Part shown: positions 23,064-31,415 of the stretch, one piece after another
How positions within the stretch are numbered: position 1 is the first letter of the stretch
How the letters are laid out: each line of letters starts with the position of its first letter
Translations under genes and position numbers: made by a program
Assembly: GCA_900546825.1 (NCBI GenBank)
Contig: UREE01000008.1
Location: 1 to 44,483 of the forward strand
Direction of reading: 5' to 3'
DNA from: an uncultured Collinsella sp.
GTDB taxonomy: Bacteria; Actinomycetota; Coriobacteriia; Coriobacteriales; Coriobacteriaceae
DNA: 44,483 bases
Notes under the pieces: generated by a model
Seen by the model: only the letters and a program-made list of their open reading frames with translations
Told to the model about the DNA's origin: nothing
The model's database searches: none

Positions 23064-25841
23064 TTACTTCTTCCCAAATTTAATCTTGATCGCGCGTTTC
23101 AAAGCGTACTTGCCGAGGCTGGGGAGCTTTTGCTCGTACTTGACCATCGTGGAGCACTCGGGGCGGTCGCGATCCAGATGGATGGCATCGAACGCGCACT
23201 TGGTGGTGCACAGACCACAGCCGATGCACTTATTGGGGTCGACGATCGAGGCACCGCAGCCCAGGCAGCGAGCGGTCTCGGCGCGCACCTGCTCCTCGGT
23301 AAAGGTCTCGACGTACTCGCTAAAGGGCGCAGCCTTCTCGCGCTCGCGGTCGACACGTGCCACCTCGCGGCTCGCGTTGTCATAGCTCTCAATCACAACA
23401 TCGTCGCGGTCGAGCGCGGTGTAGCGGCGCTGGTTGCGGCCGATGGTGAGCGTGGAGCCCGGCTGCACAAAGCGATGGATGGACACAGCGGCCTCGTGAC
23501 CGGCAGCGATGGCGTCGATGGCAAAGCTGGGGCCGGTGTAGACGTCGCCGCCCACAAAGATGTCGGGCTCAGCGGTCTGGTACGTCTGCGGATCGGCAAG
23601 AGCACCCTGGCCGCGGCCAAGCTCCACCTTGGAGCCAGCCAGCAGGTCGCCCCACACAATGGACTGGCCAATCGACATGACGACGCGGTCGGCATCGACG
23701 CGGCGCAGGTCGTTCTCGTCGTACTCGGGCGCAAACCGGCCCTCGTCGTCAAAGACGCGCGTGCAGCGCTTGAAGGTGATGCCGCACACACGACCCGCAT
23801 CGTCCAGGTGAACCTCCTTGGGACCCCAGCCGCAGCTGATGCGAGCACCATCCTCGATGGCTTCGCGACGCTCCTCCTCGCTGGCGGGCATCTGAGCCTC
23901 GCTCTCCAGGCAGAACATCTCAACATGCTCGGATCCCAGACGGCAGGCGTTGCGCGCGACATCGATGGCCACGTTACCGCCGCCCACCACGATGGTGCGA
24001 CCGAGCAGTGCGTCGATCTTGCCACTGTTGACCTCGCGCAAAAAGTCGACGGCCACCGTCACATCCTCGGCGTCCTCGCCCGGAATACCGGCTAGGCGGC
24101 CGCCCTGGCAGCCGATGGCCACATAAAAGGCCTTAAAGCCTTGCTCGCGCAGCTCGTCGAGCGTCACATCGCGACCGACCTCCACGCCATAGCGGAACTC
24201 GGCACCCATCAGGCGAATAACCTCGACCTCGGCCTCGATAACGTCCTTCTCCAGCTTAAAGCTGGGAATACCGTAGGTGAGCATGCCACCCGGGCGCTCG
24301 TTCTTCTCGAACACGACGGGCTTGTAGCCCTTCTCGGCCAGATAGAAGGCGCAGGACAGACCGGCCGGACCGGCACCGATGATGGCGATCTTCTGATCGA
24401 AGCCGCCGGCGCGCGTCGGCGTCACCACGGGCGGGACATAACGGGTCGCGGCATCCAAGTCGCGCTGGGCGATAAACTTCTTGACCTCGTCGATCGCCAC
24501 GGCGGCATCCACGCGGCCACGGGTGCAGGCGTCCTCGCAGCGGCGGTTGCACACGCGGCCGCAGATTGCGGGCAGCGGGTTCTCGCGCTTGATGAGCGCC
24601 AGCGCCTCGTCATAGCGACTCTGCGCCGCAAGCTTCAGATAGCCCTGAACAGCGACATGCGCGGGGCAGGCCGTCTTGCAGGGCGCCGTGCCGGACTCAT
24701 GCGTCTCGATGCGGTTGTCGTTGCGGTAGTTGGGCGACCACTTGGTGTGGTCCCACTTGGTGGCATCGGGCAACTCTTGGCGCGGATACTCGGGCACCTG
24801 TCCGCCCGCCTTTTTGCTGCAGAGCTTCTGGCCGAGCTTGGCGGCCCCGGCCGGGCATACCTCAACGCAGCGACCGCAGGCCACGCACTTGTCTTTTTCG
24901 ACCTTGGCGACATAGGCAGAGCGCGACAGGTTGGGCGTGTTGAACAGCTGCGAGGTGCGCAGGGCGTAGCACACGTTAACGTTGCAGTTGCAGATGGCGA
25001 AGATCTTGTTCTCGCCGTCGATGTTGGTAATCTGGTGCACAAAGCCGTTGTCCTCGGCCTGGCGCAGGATGTCGTAGACCTCCTCGCGCGTCACATAGTG
25101 GCCGCGGTCGGTCTCGACCACGTAGTCGGCCATATCGCCCACGGCAATGCACCAGTCGCGTGGATCGTCGGCGCAGCCCTCGCCCATCACGCGACGGCTC
25201 GCGCGGCAGCTGCAGGTGCTCGCGGCATACTTGCCGTCGTATTTATCGAGCCAGTGCTCAATATGCTCAATCGGCACCGAGGTGCTCGAGGCGTCGATGG
25301 CCTTCTCGACGGGAATGACATGCATGCCGATGCCGGCGCCTCCGGGCGGCACCATCGGCGTAGCACGGGACAGCGGGCCCTTGGACGCCTGCTCAAAGAA
25401 CTTGGCATAGACCGGATGCTCCTCGAGCTGGCTCACGCGCATGTTGAGGAACTCGGCAGAACCCGGTACCAGCATGGGCAACACCCATTGCTTGGCGCGC
25501 TCGGGGTTTTCCCAGTTGTACTCGAGCAGACCCGTGTAGCTCATGTCGTCGAGCATCTTCTCGATATCGGCTTCGGGCATGCCGGTGAGCTTGACCATCT
25601 CGGGCAGCGTATAGGGACGACGCATCTTCATCTTGCAGAGCACTTCGGCCTGCTCGTCGGTTGCGGCCTCGGCAAACGACCAGTACTCGTAGCCCAGCAG
25701 CTCGTCGCGGTGCAACAGGCGGTTGGTGCAGTGCTCGCACAGTTTGACGATAGTCTCGCGCGGATGCTCCGGCAGCGGCGGCACAAACTCCGCTCCGATA
25801 TCGGGCTCGGTATAGCTAATCCCCGGTCCGTTGAGAATCAT
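23064..25841 (-). CDS. Large iron-sulfur/FAD pyridine-nucleotide oxidoreductase (GltD-like core)
   Basis: About 925 residues from the ATG at 25841 (AAGGGA upstream). The N-terminal third combines a winged-helix-like segment (YTLPEMVKLTGMPEADIEKML) with cysteine clusters (STCSCRAS, CNCNVNVC) and a 4Fe-4S ferredoxin motif, CVACGRCVEVCPAG. The middle is a glutamate-synthase-small-subunit-type domain: two cysteine motifs (CKTACPAH, CGRVCNRRCEDAC), an FAD Rossmann motif GAGPAGLSC near residue 485 and an NAD(P) motif GGGNVAIDVAR near 620. The C-terminus carries another ferredoxin motif, CIGCGLCTTKC near 870. It probably moves electrons between NAD(P)H and an unknown acceptor. No GltB-like large subunit is adjacent, so glutamate synthesis is not implied. 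It is divergent from a TetR gene and probably controlled by it. Confidence 0.88.
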   Translation of the reverse strand: MILNGPGISYTEPDIGAEFVPPLPEHPRETIVKLCEHCTNRLLHRDELLGYEYWSFAEAATDEQAEVLCKMKMRRPYTLPEMVKLTGMPEADIEKMLDDMSYTGLLEYNWENPERAKQWVLPMLVPGSAEFLNMRVSQLEEHPVYAKFFEQASKGPLSRATPMVPPGGAGIGMHVIPVEKAIDASSTSVPIEHIEHWLDKYDGKYAASTCSCRASRRVMGEGCADDPRDWCIAVGDMADYVVETDRGHYVTREEVYDILRQAEDNGFVHQITNIDGENKIFAICNCNVNVCYALRTSQLFNTPNLSRSAYVAKVEKDKCVACGRCVEVCPAGAAKLGQKLCSKKAGGQVPEYPRQELPDATKWDHTKWSPNYRNDNRIETHESGTAPCKTACPAHVAVQGYLKLAAQSRYDEALALIKRENPLPAICGRVCNRRCEDACTRGRVDAAVAIDEVKKFIAQRDLDAATRYVPPVVTPTRAGGFDQKIAIIGAGPAGLSCAFYLAEKGYKPVVFEKNERPGGMLTYGIPSFKLEKDVIEAEVEVIRLMGAEFRYGVEVGRDVTLDELREQGFKAFYVAIGCQGGRLAGIPGEDAEDVTVAVDFLREVNSGKIDALLGRTIVVGGGNVAIDVARNACRLGSEHVEMFCLESEAQMPASEEERREAIEDGARISCGWGPKEVHLDDAGRVCGITFKRCTRVFDDEGRFAPEYDENDLRRVDADRVVMSIGQSIVWGDLLAGSKVELGRGQGALADPQTYQTAEPDIFVGGDVYTGPSFAIDAIAAGHEAAVSIHRFVQPGSTLTIGRNQRRYTALDRDDVVIESYDNASREVARVDREREKAAPFSEYVETFTEEQVRAETARCLGCGASIVDPNKCIGCGLCTTKCAFDAIHLDRDRPECSTMVKYEQKLPSLGKYALKRAIKIKFGKK

Positions 25842-25927
25842 AGTCGTCCCTTCTCTTGCCACAGCCCGGCGAGACCGCAGCGCCCCTCTTTGTACGGGCT
25901 CGACATGCCCCCATGCCGTTCACCCGC

Positions 25928-25975
25928 TATTGTTGACATTGTGTCAAAAACAGTATTGACGAACCGTCAACAATA
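25928..25975. promoter_or_regulatory. Candidate operators between the oxidoreductase and tetR genes
   Basis: Two dyads, TTGACATTGTGTCAA (25933-25947) and TTGACGAACCGTCAA (25956-25970), are centred 23 bases apart. Their outer flanks form a perfect 10-base inverted repeat (TATTGTTGAC at 25928-25937, GTCAACAATA at 25966-25975). They also contain -35-like TTGACA. Likely TetR binding sites controlling both divergent genes. Confidence 0.7.
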
Positions 25976-26029
25976 TTCAAGACTGTTAGGCGAACGGTCG
26001 GGCCCAAACGGATGAAAGGCGGCAAACGT

Positions 26030-26692
26030 ATGAGTGACAACACGGCAAACATCTCTGTCACTGATGCCGTCCTCGCGCCCGACAGCACGGCAAAGCGCCT
26101 GACGGGTGACGAGCGCCGACGCGAGATTCTCGCCGCCGTGAGCGCCGTGAGCGCTGAGCTGGGCGTGTCCCATCTTTCGGTATCGGCCGTGACCAAGCGG
26201 GTTGGCTGCACGCGCTCACTGTTCTACCACTACTTTGCCGATATGGACGCCGCCGTCACCGCCGTTATGGACGAGGCGATCGACGGCTTTATCGCCGAGC
26301 TCGAACAGTGGAACGCCAGCCGCACGGTTGGCGACATCGAAGGCGCACTCGACACCGTCGCTCCGCTCTTTAAACGCCTGGTCGTGAGCGGCCACGAGTT
26401 GCCGAGCACCCTGACCTCCAGCAGCGGCGCGCTCTACGGCGGCTTTCTGCACAACGTGGTCCAGCGCGTGGCGCAATACATCTGCGACACCACCGTGGTG
26501 GATTTTGTCGCCCATCATGAGCTCCGCATTGACCATGTCTACGAGACGTTCTACACCCTCATCATGGGGTTGTTGATGTATATCCGCACGCACCCCGATG
26601 TGCCCGACGAGACGGTCAAGGAAATCATCGCCTCGACACTCCATATCGAGGGCTATACCGCCAAGTATCCGGAGCGCAAGCCCCAGAACTGA
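26030..26692 (+). CDS. TetR/AcrR-family transcriptional regulator
   Basis: 220 residues from the ATG at 26030 (AAAGGCGG upstream); an ATG at 26012 would add six residues. The N-terminal helix-turn-helix (about 32-75) reads RREILAAVSAVSAELG, LSVSAVTKRVGCTRSLFYHY and FADMDAAV, a classic TetR signature. The C-terminal domain probably binds a ligand, which is unknown. It is transcribed away from the oxidoreductase gene, with paired dyads between, and towards the membrane-protein gene 63 bases downstream, so it likely controls both sides. Confidence 0.92.
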   Translation: MSDNTANISVTDAVLAPDSTAKRLTGDERRREILAAVSAVSAELGVSHLSVSAVTKRVGCTRSLFYHYFADMDAAVTAVMDEAIDGFIAELEQWNASRTVGDIEGALDTVAPLFKRLVVSGHELPSTLTSSSGALYGGFLHNVVQRVAQYICDTTVVDFVAHHELRIDHVYETFYTLIMGLLMYIRTHPDVPDETVKEIIASTLHIEGYTAKYPERKPQN

Positions 26693-26755
26693 CGACATTT
26701 GGCCAAACTGCCCGCGATCAGAAGAGGGGCCGCGGGCGTGTGAAAGGAGAGCAGC

Positions 26756-27763
26756 ATGCTGTTCGATGTTTGGGGTAGCAATACCCTTATCCACTGGGCC
26801 GGCTGGGCCATGGTCTTTATTGGCCTCATCGTGCTCAACGAGGTCGGCCGCCGCACCAAGCTCGGCGCGGCCATCATCTTTGGCGTGGCTCCGCTGGCCA
26901 TGACCATCTACTGCGTCGCCATCGCCATCGGCGTTTCGCAGGGTGCCGAGTGGGCGCTCACCAACCCCACCCATGTGTACCAGAACAGCTGGTTCCACTA
27001 CGCCAAGGTGTACGCAGCGCTCGCCGGCTGCTGGGGCTTCATTGCCATTAAGTACCAGTGGGGCAAGATCGGCAAGGCGCACTGGTTCCGCGCATGGCCG
27101 TTTGTGATCGTCGCCATCAACATCATGATCGCCGTCGTGTCCGACTTTGAGAGCGCCTATCACTTCTTTGTCCTGGGCGAGTCCACCTGGGTCACCTCCG
27201 AAGGTGCCACGCAGCTGGCCGGCTGGAACAACGTGTTCAACGGCATCGCCGGCATCATCAACATCTTCTGCATGACCGGCTGGTGGAGCGTCTACGCCTC
27301 CGAGGACCAGACCGACATGCTGTGGCCCGACATGACCTGGGTCTACATCATCGCCTACGATATCTGGAACTTCTGCTACACCTACAACTGCCTGCCCACC
27401 CACTCCTGGTTCTGCGGCTTTGCGCTGCTGCTGGCGCCCACCGTCGCCGCCTTTATCTGGAACAAGGGTGGCTGGATTCAGAACCGCGCCTTTACGCTGG
27501 CTATTTGGTGCATGTTTGCCCAGGTGTTCCCCTACTTCCAGGAGGAGTCCATCTTTGTGACCCACTCCACGCTCGACGCAGGCGCCGCCACCGCGGTCTC
27601 GGTCGTCGCGCTGATCGCCAACATCGCCGCGATCATCTACATCGCCTACCGCGCCAAGAAGCTCGGCCGCAATCCCTACAAGCAGGATGTCTTTGAGGGC
27701 ACCAGCGACTGGGAGAAGGCTACCGCCCGCCGCGCCAAGGTCGATTACGCGCACGCCGAGTAA
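26756..27763 (+). CDS. Nine-helix integral membrane protein of unknown function
   Basis: 335 residues with AAAGGAG nine bases before the ATG. About nine hydrophobic segments span the protein, for example WAMVFIGLIVLNEV, IIFGVAPLAMTIYCVAIAIG and ALIANIAAIIYIAYRAKK. They are rich in Trp and aromatic residues (WNFCYTYNC, TGWWSVY). From memory it may belong to the DUF5692 family, but I cannot confirm that. It is in the same direction as tetR and probably in the same transcript; a strong terminator follows. With the divergent iron-sulfur oxidoreductase it may form a transport-plus-reduction module. Confidence 0.8.
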   Translation: MLFDVWGSNTLIHWAGWAMVFIGLIVLNEVGRRTKLGAAIIFGVAPLAMTIYCVAIAIGVSQGAEWALTNPTHVYQNSWFHYAKVYAALAGCWGFIAIKYQWGKIGKAHWFRAWPFVIVAINIMIAVVSDFESAYHFFVLGESTWVTSEGATQLAGWNNVFNGIAGIINIFCMTGWWSVYASEDQTDMLWPDMTWVYIIAYDIWNFCYTYNCLPTHSWFCGFALLLAPTVAAFIWNKGGWIQNRAFTLAIWCMFAQVFPYFQEESIFVTHSTLDAGAATAVSVVALIANIAAIIYIAYRAKKLGRNPYKQDVFEGTSDWEKATARRAKVDYAHAE

Positions 27764-27833
27764 CGTGCCTGACGCAAACGCCGCTTGAATGTGAAGTCGC
27801 CTGGCCGACTCCGCGCAATGCAACGTATTGCAT

Positions 27834-27873
27834 GCCCCCGGGAAGCGATTTGTCCGCTTTCCGGGGGCTTTTT
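27834..27873 (+). terminator. Rho-independent terminator after the membrane-protein gene
   Basis: GCCCCCGGGAAGCG (27834-27847) pairs with CGCTTTCCGGGGGC (27855-27868), followed by TTTTTGTT. Confidence 0.9.
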
Positions 27874-28006
27874 GTTGTTGCGCGTGCATTCACGCACATA
27901 TTCACAATGTATCGCGCAGATAAAATCATATTTCCGACCGCACGCCAGCTCTATCTGGCTCCACTTTTGGGTACATTGTTGTCCCGATATTGAGCTTGGG
28001 GGATAT

Positions 28007-29503
28007 ATGAAAGATGAGACGAGGGGCCAAGAGGACGCGGCCCAAGATGCAGAGGCATGTGCCGAGGCCTTGGAGAGCTTAGACCGGATTTCACTCGATG
28101 AGATTGCGTTTGACGATTCGGACGTTGACGTGCAGGATGAGCCGGAAGCCGAGGCGCAGTCCGATGATCAGGATGCAGACGACGTTGAGCCTGCCGAAGA
28201 TGAGGCAGATCACGAAGACACCGAAAGCGAGGCCGGCAACCAGCCCGAATCCGACACGGGCGAGGAAACCGTCTTGCTCAACAGCTTGCCAGCCGAAGAT
28301 TCGCTGACCCGTGAGCTTCCTGGCCTAGGTTCCGCACCAGCCGTGGACGAGACCATCGCCATGGGCGATATTCCCCTGCCGTCCGTTCCCTCGGCACGCG
28401 AAGCCGAGGTTCGTCATCGTAAGATGTCGCCCAAGCGCCGCAACCTAATGGTTGCCGGCGTTGTGGCCGTCGCGCTCGTCGCCGGCGGTGCAGGCTATGC
28501 TGCCTGGAACGAATATCAGCAAGAGCAGGCTGCCGCTGTCGCCGCCAATGCCCACACGATGATGTCAGTGCAGATTGGCGTGCATGCCGCTGGCCTCGAC
28601 TGTTCCACTGGCTCCAAGATTCCCGTACAGGTGAGTGGGCAGGATTCTGACGCCTCCTCCGTGAGCGAAACGCTCTATGTTGACGAGCACGGCCGCGGCA
28701 TCAAACTGCTGCCCGGCGATTACACGCTCTCCATCGCTGCCTCCCCCATCGCGGCCGACGGCACCATCTATACCGTCCCGACCACCAAGACGCAGGTCAC
28801 CGTTAAGAGCGATGGGCAGGATTTAAGTGCCCAGGCTACCTTTAAGCTCAAGGTGCCTTCTGCCGACACGGTAACCGACGACCAGATCGATGCCGCCGCC
28901 AAATATGCCGAGGAGGGCGGTTGTAGCTCTGCCGCGGCCGCCAAGATACTTCAGCAGGCGGCAACCGCTCGCCGTGATGCCGCCGCCAACGCCGTGAGCG
29001 CAAGCGAGGCGCAGGCAGCCCGCGACGCTGATGCTCGGCATAAGGCAACGAACCTGTATCAGCTCGTTATTCCCGTTGAGTGGTACGGCAAAGTCGCAAC
29101 TTGGCAAAACGGCAGCACGCTGTGCATCTATCTTGCCGGCGACAGCAATACGCCGATTGTGACGCTCGTCGCGGTGCGCGACGGCGAGAGCTTTACGCCC
29201 GATGAGGGCGATACGGTTTTGGGCACGGCAAACCTTGGTAACGGCTACACGGTCTACGCCAGCGGCCCCGTCTATCCGTATGTGGTGCCCCAGACCATCA
29301 ACGGGCGGACGCAGAATCCCGTGTCGACCTACCCCATGGACACGGCCATTGAGCTTGTCGAGCTCACGACCGGCAACCGCTACACCTACAGCCAGATTAA
29401 GAACGTGCTGGTCGGCAAAGACGGCAAGGCCGACGCCGCGACCAAACTCGAGACCGACTACCTCGCCCAGATTCTCCTGCCGAGCATCAAGGCCCAGGAC
29501 TAG
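28007..29503 (+). CDS. Membrane-anchored protein with acidic cytoplasmic N-terminus, unknown function
   Basis: 498 residues from the ATG at 28007, with GGGGGAT upstream. The frame is open back to 27785, but that stretch crosses the terminator at 27834 and is not coding. Residues 1 to about 135 are strongly acidic and low in complexity (Glu/Asp/Ala). A basic stretch (RKMSPKRRN) precedes one membrane segment at about 147-167 (LMVAGVVAVALVAGGAGYAAW). The outer part of about 330 residues includes an Ala-rich segment and ends VLVGKDGKADAATK then a short tail. No family is recognised. The last bases are duplicated at 31036-31062, beyond the ATPase gene. Confidence 0.85.
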   Translation: MKDETRGQEDAAQDAEACAEALESLDRISLDEIAFDDSDVDVQDEPEAEAQSDDQDADDVEPAEDEADHEDTESEAGNQPESDTGEETVLLNSLPAEDSLTRELPGLGSAPAVDETIAMGDIPLPSVPSAREAEVRHRKMSPKRRNLMVAGVVAVALVAGGAGYAAWNEYQQEQAAAVAANAHTMMSVQIGVHAAGLDCSTGSKIPVQVSGQDSDASSVSETLYVDEHGRGIKLLPGDYTLSIAASPIAADGTIYTVPTTKTQVTVKSDGQDLSAQATFKLKVPSADTVTDDQIDAAAKYAEEGGCSSAAAAKILQQAATARRDAAANAVSASEAQAARDADARHKATNLYQLVIPVEWYGKVATWQNGSTLCIYLAGDSNTPIVTLVAVRDGESFTPDEGDTVLGTANLGNGYTVYASGPVYPYVVPQTINGRTQNPVSTYPMDTAIELVELTTGNRYTYSQIKNVLVGKDGKADAATKLETDYLAQILLPSIKAQD

Positions 29504-29504
29504 C
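29478..29504. repeat. Direct repeat, left copy, flanking the ATPase gene
   Basis: 27 bases that include the last codons and stop of the preceding gene. They match 31036-31062 at 25 of 27 positions, starting with TGCCGAGCATCAAGG and ending GACTAGC. Confidence 0.85.
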
Positions 29505-29538
29505 CGGGCGCATCATGGTGCTCCCCAACCGTGATGAA

Positions 29539-29560
29539 GGGGCCAGGAGGTCCTGGCCCC
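29539..29560. terminator. Hairpin between convergent genes
   Basis: GGGGCCAGG, loop AGGT, CCTGGCCCC; a perfect 9-bp stem without a T-tract, between the converging ends of the membrane-protein and ATPase genes. Confidence 0.5.
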
Positions 29561-29576
29561 ACAGATCCGTAGATGA

Positions 29577-30929
29577 TTAGGCAAGGAGCCACTTCCATGC
29601 GGGAACAACGTGTACCACACCGTGCTCGCATGGAATATCGGCCTGCTCATCCATGGTAACGATTGCCGACTCACCAAGATCGAACTGGGCCATCGAGGCA
29701 TCAAGCGCGGCAATTTCGCGCTCGCGCGTTTTCTCACTTGCCATCTCCACGCTAACCTGGATCAGGCTATAAGCCCGCATGAGAAGTGCGTCCCCAGCCA
29801 CAAAGTCCACCTCATGGCTTTTGCTCTTCTCTTTGATCAGCAGGCGGCAGACCGATCCGATCCTCACCGCGGGAGTCCTTCTTCTTAGCGCGTTGAACAC
29901 TGCGGTCTCGAGCCTCTGGCCCTGGTCCAATGCCGATGCGGGAGAGAATGCTCCAAACATCGCGGGATCGACAGCGTAGACCTTAGACGCAGACCGCATG
30001 TTATTTGCCAGTGAACGTGTGAACTCCGGCACGGAGAACAGCAGGTAGGCATCCTCATAATACTCAAGTAAGTCGCTGAGCGAATTACGACTGACGGGTA
30101 TCTGCCTGCTCTTGAACTCGTTGTACACTTTGTTCACCGACAGCTCTCGTCCCGAAGATGCCATGCACCGCGCCAGAAACAGCGAGGCCAAACGGGGGTT
30201 CTTGACGTCGTAACGCTCAATGACGTCCATAGCGACCGTTCGCGAAGCATATTCCTGTAGCAGCTGAATCGCGTCTGTGGGCGTCTGCTCAAGCGTCGCG
30301 ATGAATCCCCCTCGTTCAAGATATCCGATCAGATGATGTCGAAGCAGCGCTGCATCGCTTGGGGAAAAGGTCGCATCTGGCTCGAAAACGCTCCCCGTCT
30401 TATATCGAACGTATTCCGAAAAACTCAACGGAAAAAGCTCTCGTATAAGAGAACGACCCCTGAACTCGCTCTTAAGTTCTGAGGACAGCATCTTAGAAGA
30501 AGATCCCGTCACATAGACGGTCGCTTTCTCCGTATCGACTACACGCCGCAGAAACGCACCCCATTCGGGAATTTCCTGGATCTCGTCAAAGAAAATGTAA
30601 GCGCCCTCGGTTCGAGCAGCAGGATGCAGCGCATAGAACGTGTCGAGCACGTCCGCCAGCAGCGATGGCTCATACGGGCGCAAGCGCTCGTCCTCAAAAT
30701 TAAAGTAAAGCATCCGATCAAGCTCGACGCCCCGGCCCCGAAGCCGCTGCATCTCCTGATACAGGCGATACGTCTTTCCACAACGGCGGGCCCCCACAAC
30801 CACGTTTACGATGTTGTCGCGCTTTGGCTCCTGTGGGTTTCCCAGATCAAGGTTTCGCTCAAAGACCTGTGGAACCCCCTGCTGTTCAAAGTCCTTTATT
30901 TTCTGGGCGATCAAGTCGTTGAATGCCAT
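29577..30929 (-). CDS. AAA-family ATPase with DUF4143-type C-terminus
   Basis: 450 residues. Walker A is VGARRCGKT near residue 47 and Walker B IFFDEIQEIP near 112; a sensor-like VTGSSSKML follows. The C-terminal half has the DUF4143 pattern: a winged-helix-like RQIPVSRNSLSDLLEYYEDA, then YAVDPAMFGAF and a nuclease-fold-like end (KSHEVDFVAGD). Such ATPases are widespread, patchily distributed and of unclear function; the HEVDFV segment resembles PD-(D/E)XK cores. Its own TATAAT lies upstream inside a nested palindrome. Its composition is lower in G+C than its neighbours (30421-30480 has 26 of 60, against 45 of 60 at 28981-29040), and near-identical 27-bp repeats bracket it, both pointing to insertion. 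Confidence 0.9.
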   Translation of the reverse strand: MAFNDLIAQKIKDFEQQGVPQVFERNLDLGNPQEPKRDNIVNVVVGARRCGKTYRLYQEMQRLRGRGVELDRMLYFNFEDERLRPYEPSLLADVLDTFYALHPAARTEGAYIFFDEIQEIPEWGAFLRRVVDTEKATVYVTGSSSKMLSSELKSEFRGRSLIRELFPLSFSEYVRYKTGSVFEPDATFSPSDAALLRHHLIGYLERGGFIATLEQTPTDAIQLLQEYASRTVAMDVIERYDVKNPRLASLFLARCMASSGRELSVNKVYNEFKSRQIPVSRNSLSDLLEYYEDAYLLFSVPEFTRSLANNMRSASKVYAVDPAMFGAFSPASALDQGQRLETAVFNALRRRTPAVRIGSVCRLLIKEKSKSHEVDFVAGDALLMRAYSLIQVSVEMASEKTREREIAALDASMAQFDLGESAIVTMDEQADIPCEHGVVHVVPAWKWLLA

Positions 30930-30937
30930 GATTCTCC

Positions 30938-30997
30938 AATCTTGCTCTCTAGCTAATCAAAATTATACCGATTCTTGATTAGTAAAAGAGCAAGATT
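30938..30997 (-). promoter_or_regulatory. ATPase-gene promoter inside a nested inverted repeat
   Basis: The 11-base arms AATCTTGCTCT (30938-30948) and AGAGCAAGATT (30987-30997) and inner 8-base arms CTAATCAA (30953-30960) and TTGATTAG (30975-30982) are all perfect. They surround a reverse-strand TATAAT (30967-30962). A further TTGATT/AATCAA dyad lies at 31007-31025. Likely an operator, or an end structure of a mobile unit. Confidence 0.6.
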
Positions 30998-31035
30998 ACG
31001 TGCAACTTGATTAATAGAAAATCAAGTTTTACTGT

Positions 31036-31062
31036 TGCCGAGCATCAAGGTCCAAGACTAGC
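31036..31062. repeat. Direct repeat, right copy, flanking the ATPase gene
   Basis: Second copy of the 3' end of the gene at 28007-29503, with two substitutions, 1,558 bases from the first. It could still encode the same C-terminal residues and stop. Confidence 0.85.
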
Positions 31063-31087
31063 AGCCCACGACGCCCAAATTAGCTAC

Positions 31088-31282
31088 TTAACGCCAGGGG
31101 TCGGCCTCGAACATCGGCTCGCGCTCGGGGCGGCGATCGCTGTAGGGATCGTAGCCGTCGTCGTCCTCGTTCTCGGCACGGATGTAGGGGTCGCGCGGCT
31201 TGGGTGTCGGCTTAGGCGCAGGCTTGGGTGCGGCGGGTGCGGCATCGGTCGCCGGCGTGTTCGTCTTATTCTTGTCTATCAT
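31088..31282 (-). CDS. Small Pro/Ala-rich, acidic-tailed hypothetical protein
   Basis: 64 residues from the ATG at 31282 (GAGGAG eight bases upstream; the ATG at 31288 is too close to it). Residues about 14-33 are Ala/Pro/Lys repeats (AAPAAPKPAPKPTPKP). The rest is charged and aromatic (AENEDDDGYDPYSDRRPE). Probably disordered and cytoplasmic; no signal peptide or membrane segment is visible. It lies downstream of clpB beyond a strong terminator. Confidence 0.55.
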   Translation of the reverse strand: MIDKNKTNTPATDAAPAAPKPAPKPTPKPRDPYIRAENEDDDGYDPYSDRRPEREPMFEADPWR

Positions 31283-31334
31283 CTGCATATCTCCTCGCCA
31301 TGTACTCATGCTCAACATCATCGATTGTCGCACG

Positions 31335-31370
31335 AAAAAGGGCGGCGGACCCATTGGATCCGCCGCCCTT
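31335..31370 (-). terminator. Terminator after clpB
   Basis: A perfect 12-bp stem (AAGGGCGGCGGA / TCCGCCGCCCTT, 9-base loop) continues into TTTTTCG on the reverse strand, 46 bases after the clpB stop. Confidence 0.88.
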
Positions 31371-31415
31371 GGCGTTTAGAGACGGCTGGTAGATTTTAAG
31401 GCATGTCCCGAAAAT

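Noticed and set aside
27785..28006. Upstream extension of the acidic membrane protein to 27785
   Set aside because: It runs through a strong terminator; the ATG at 28007 has its own ribosome-binding site.
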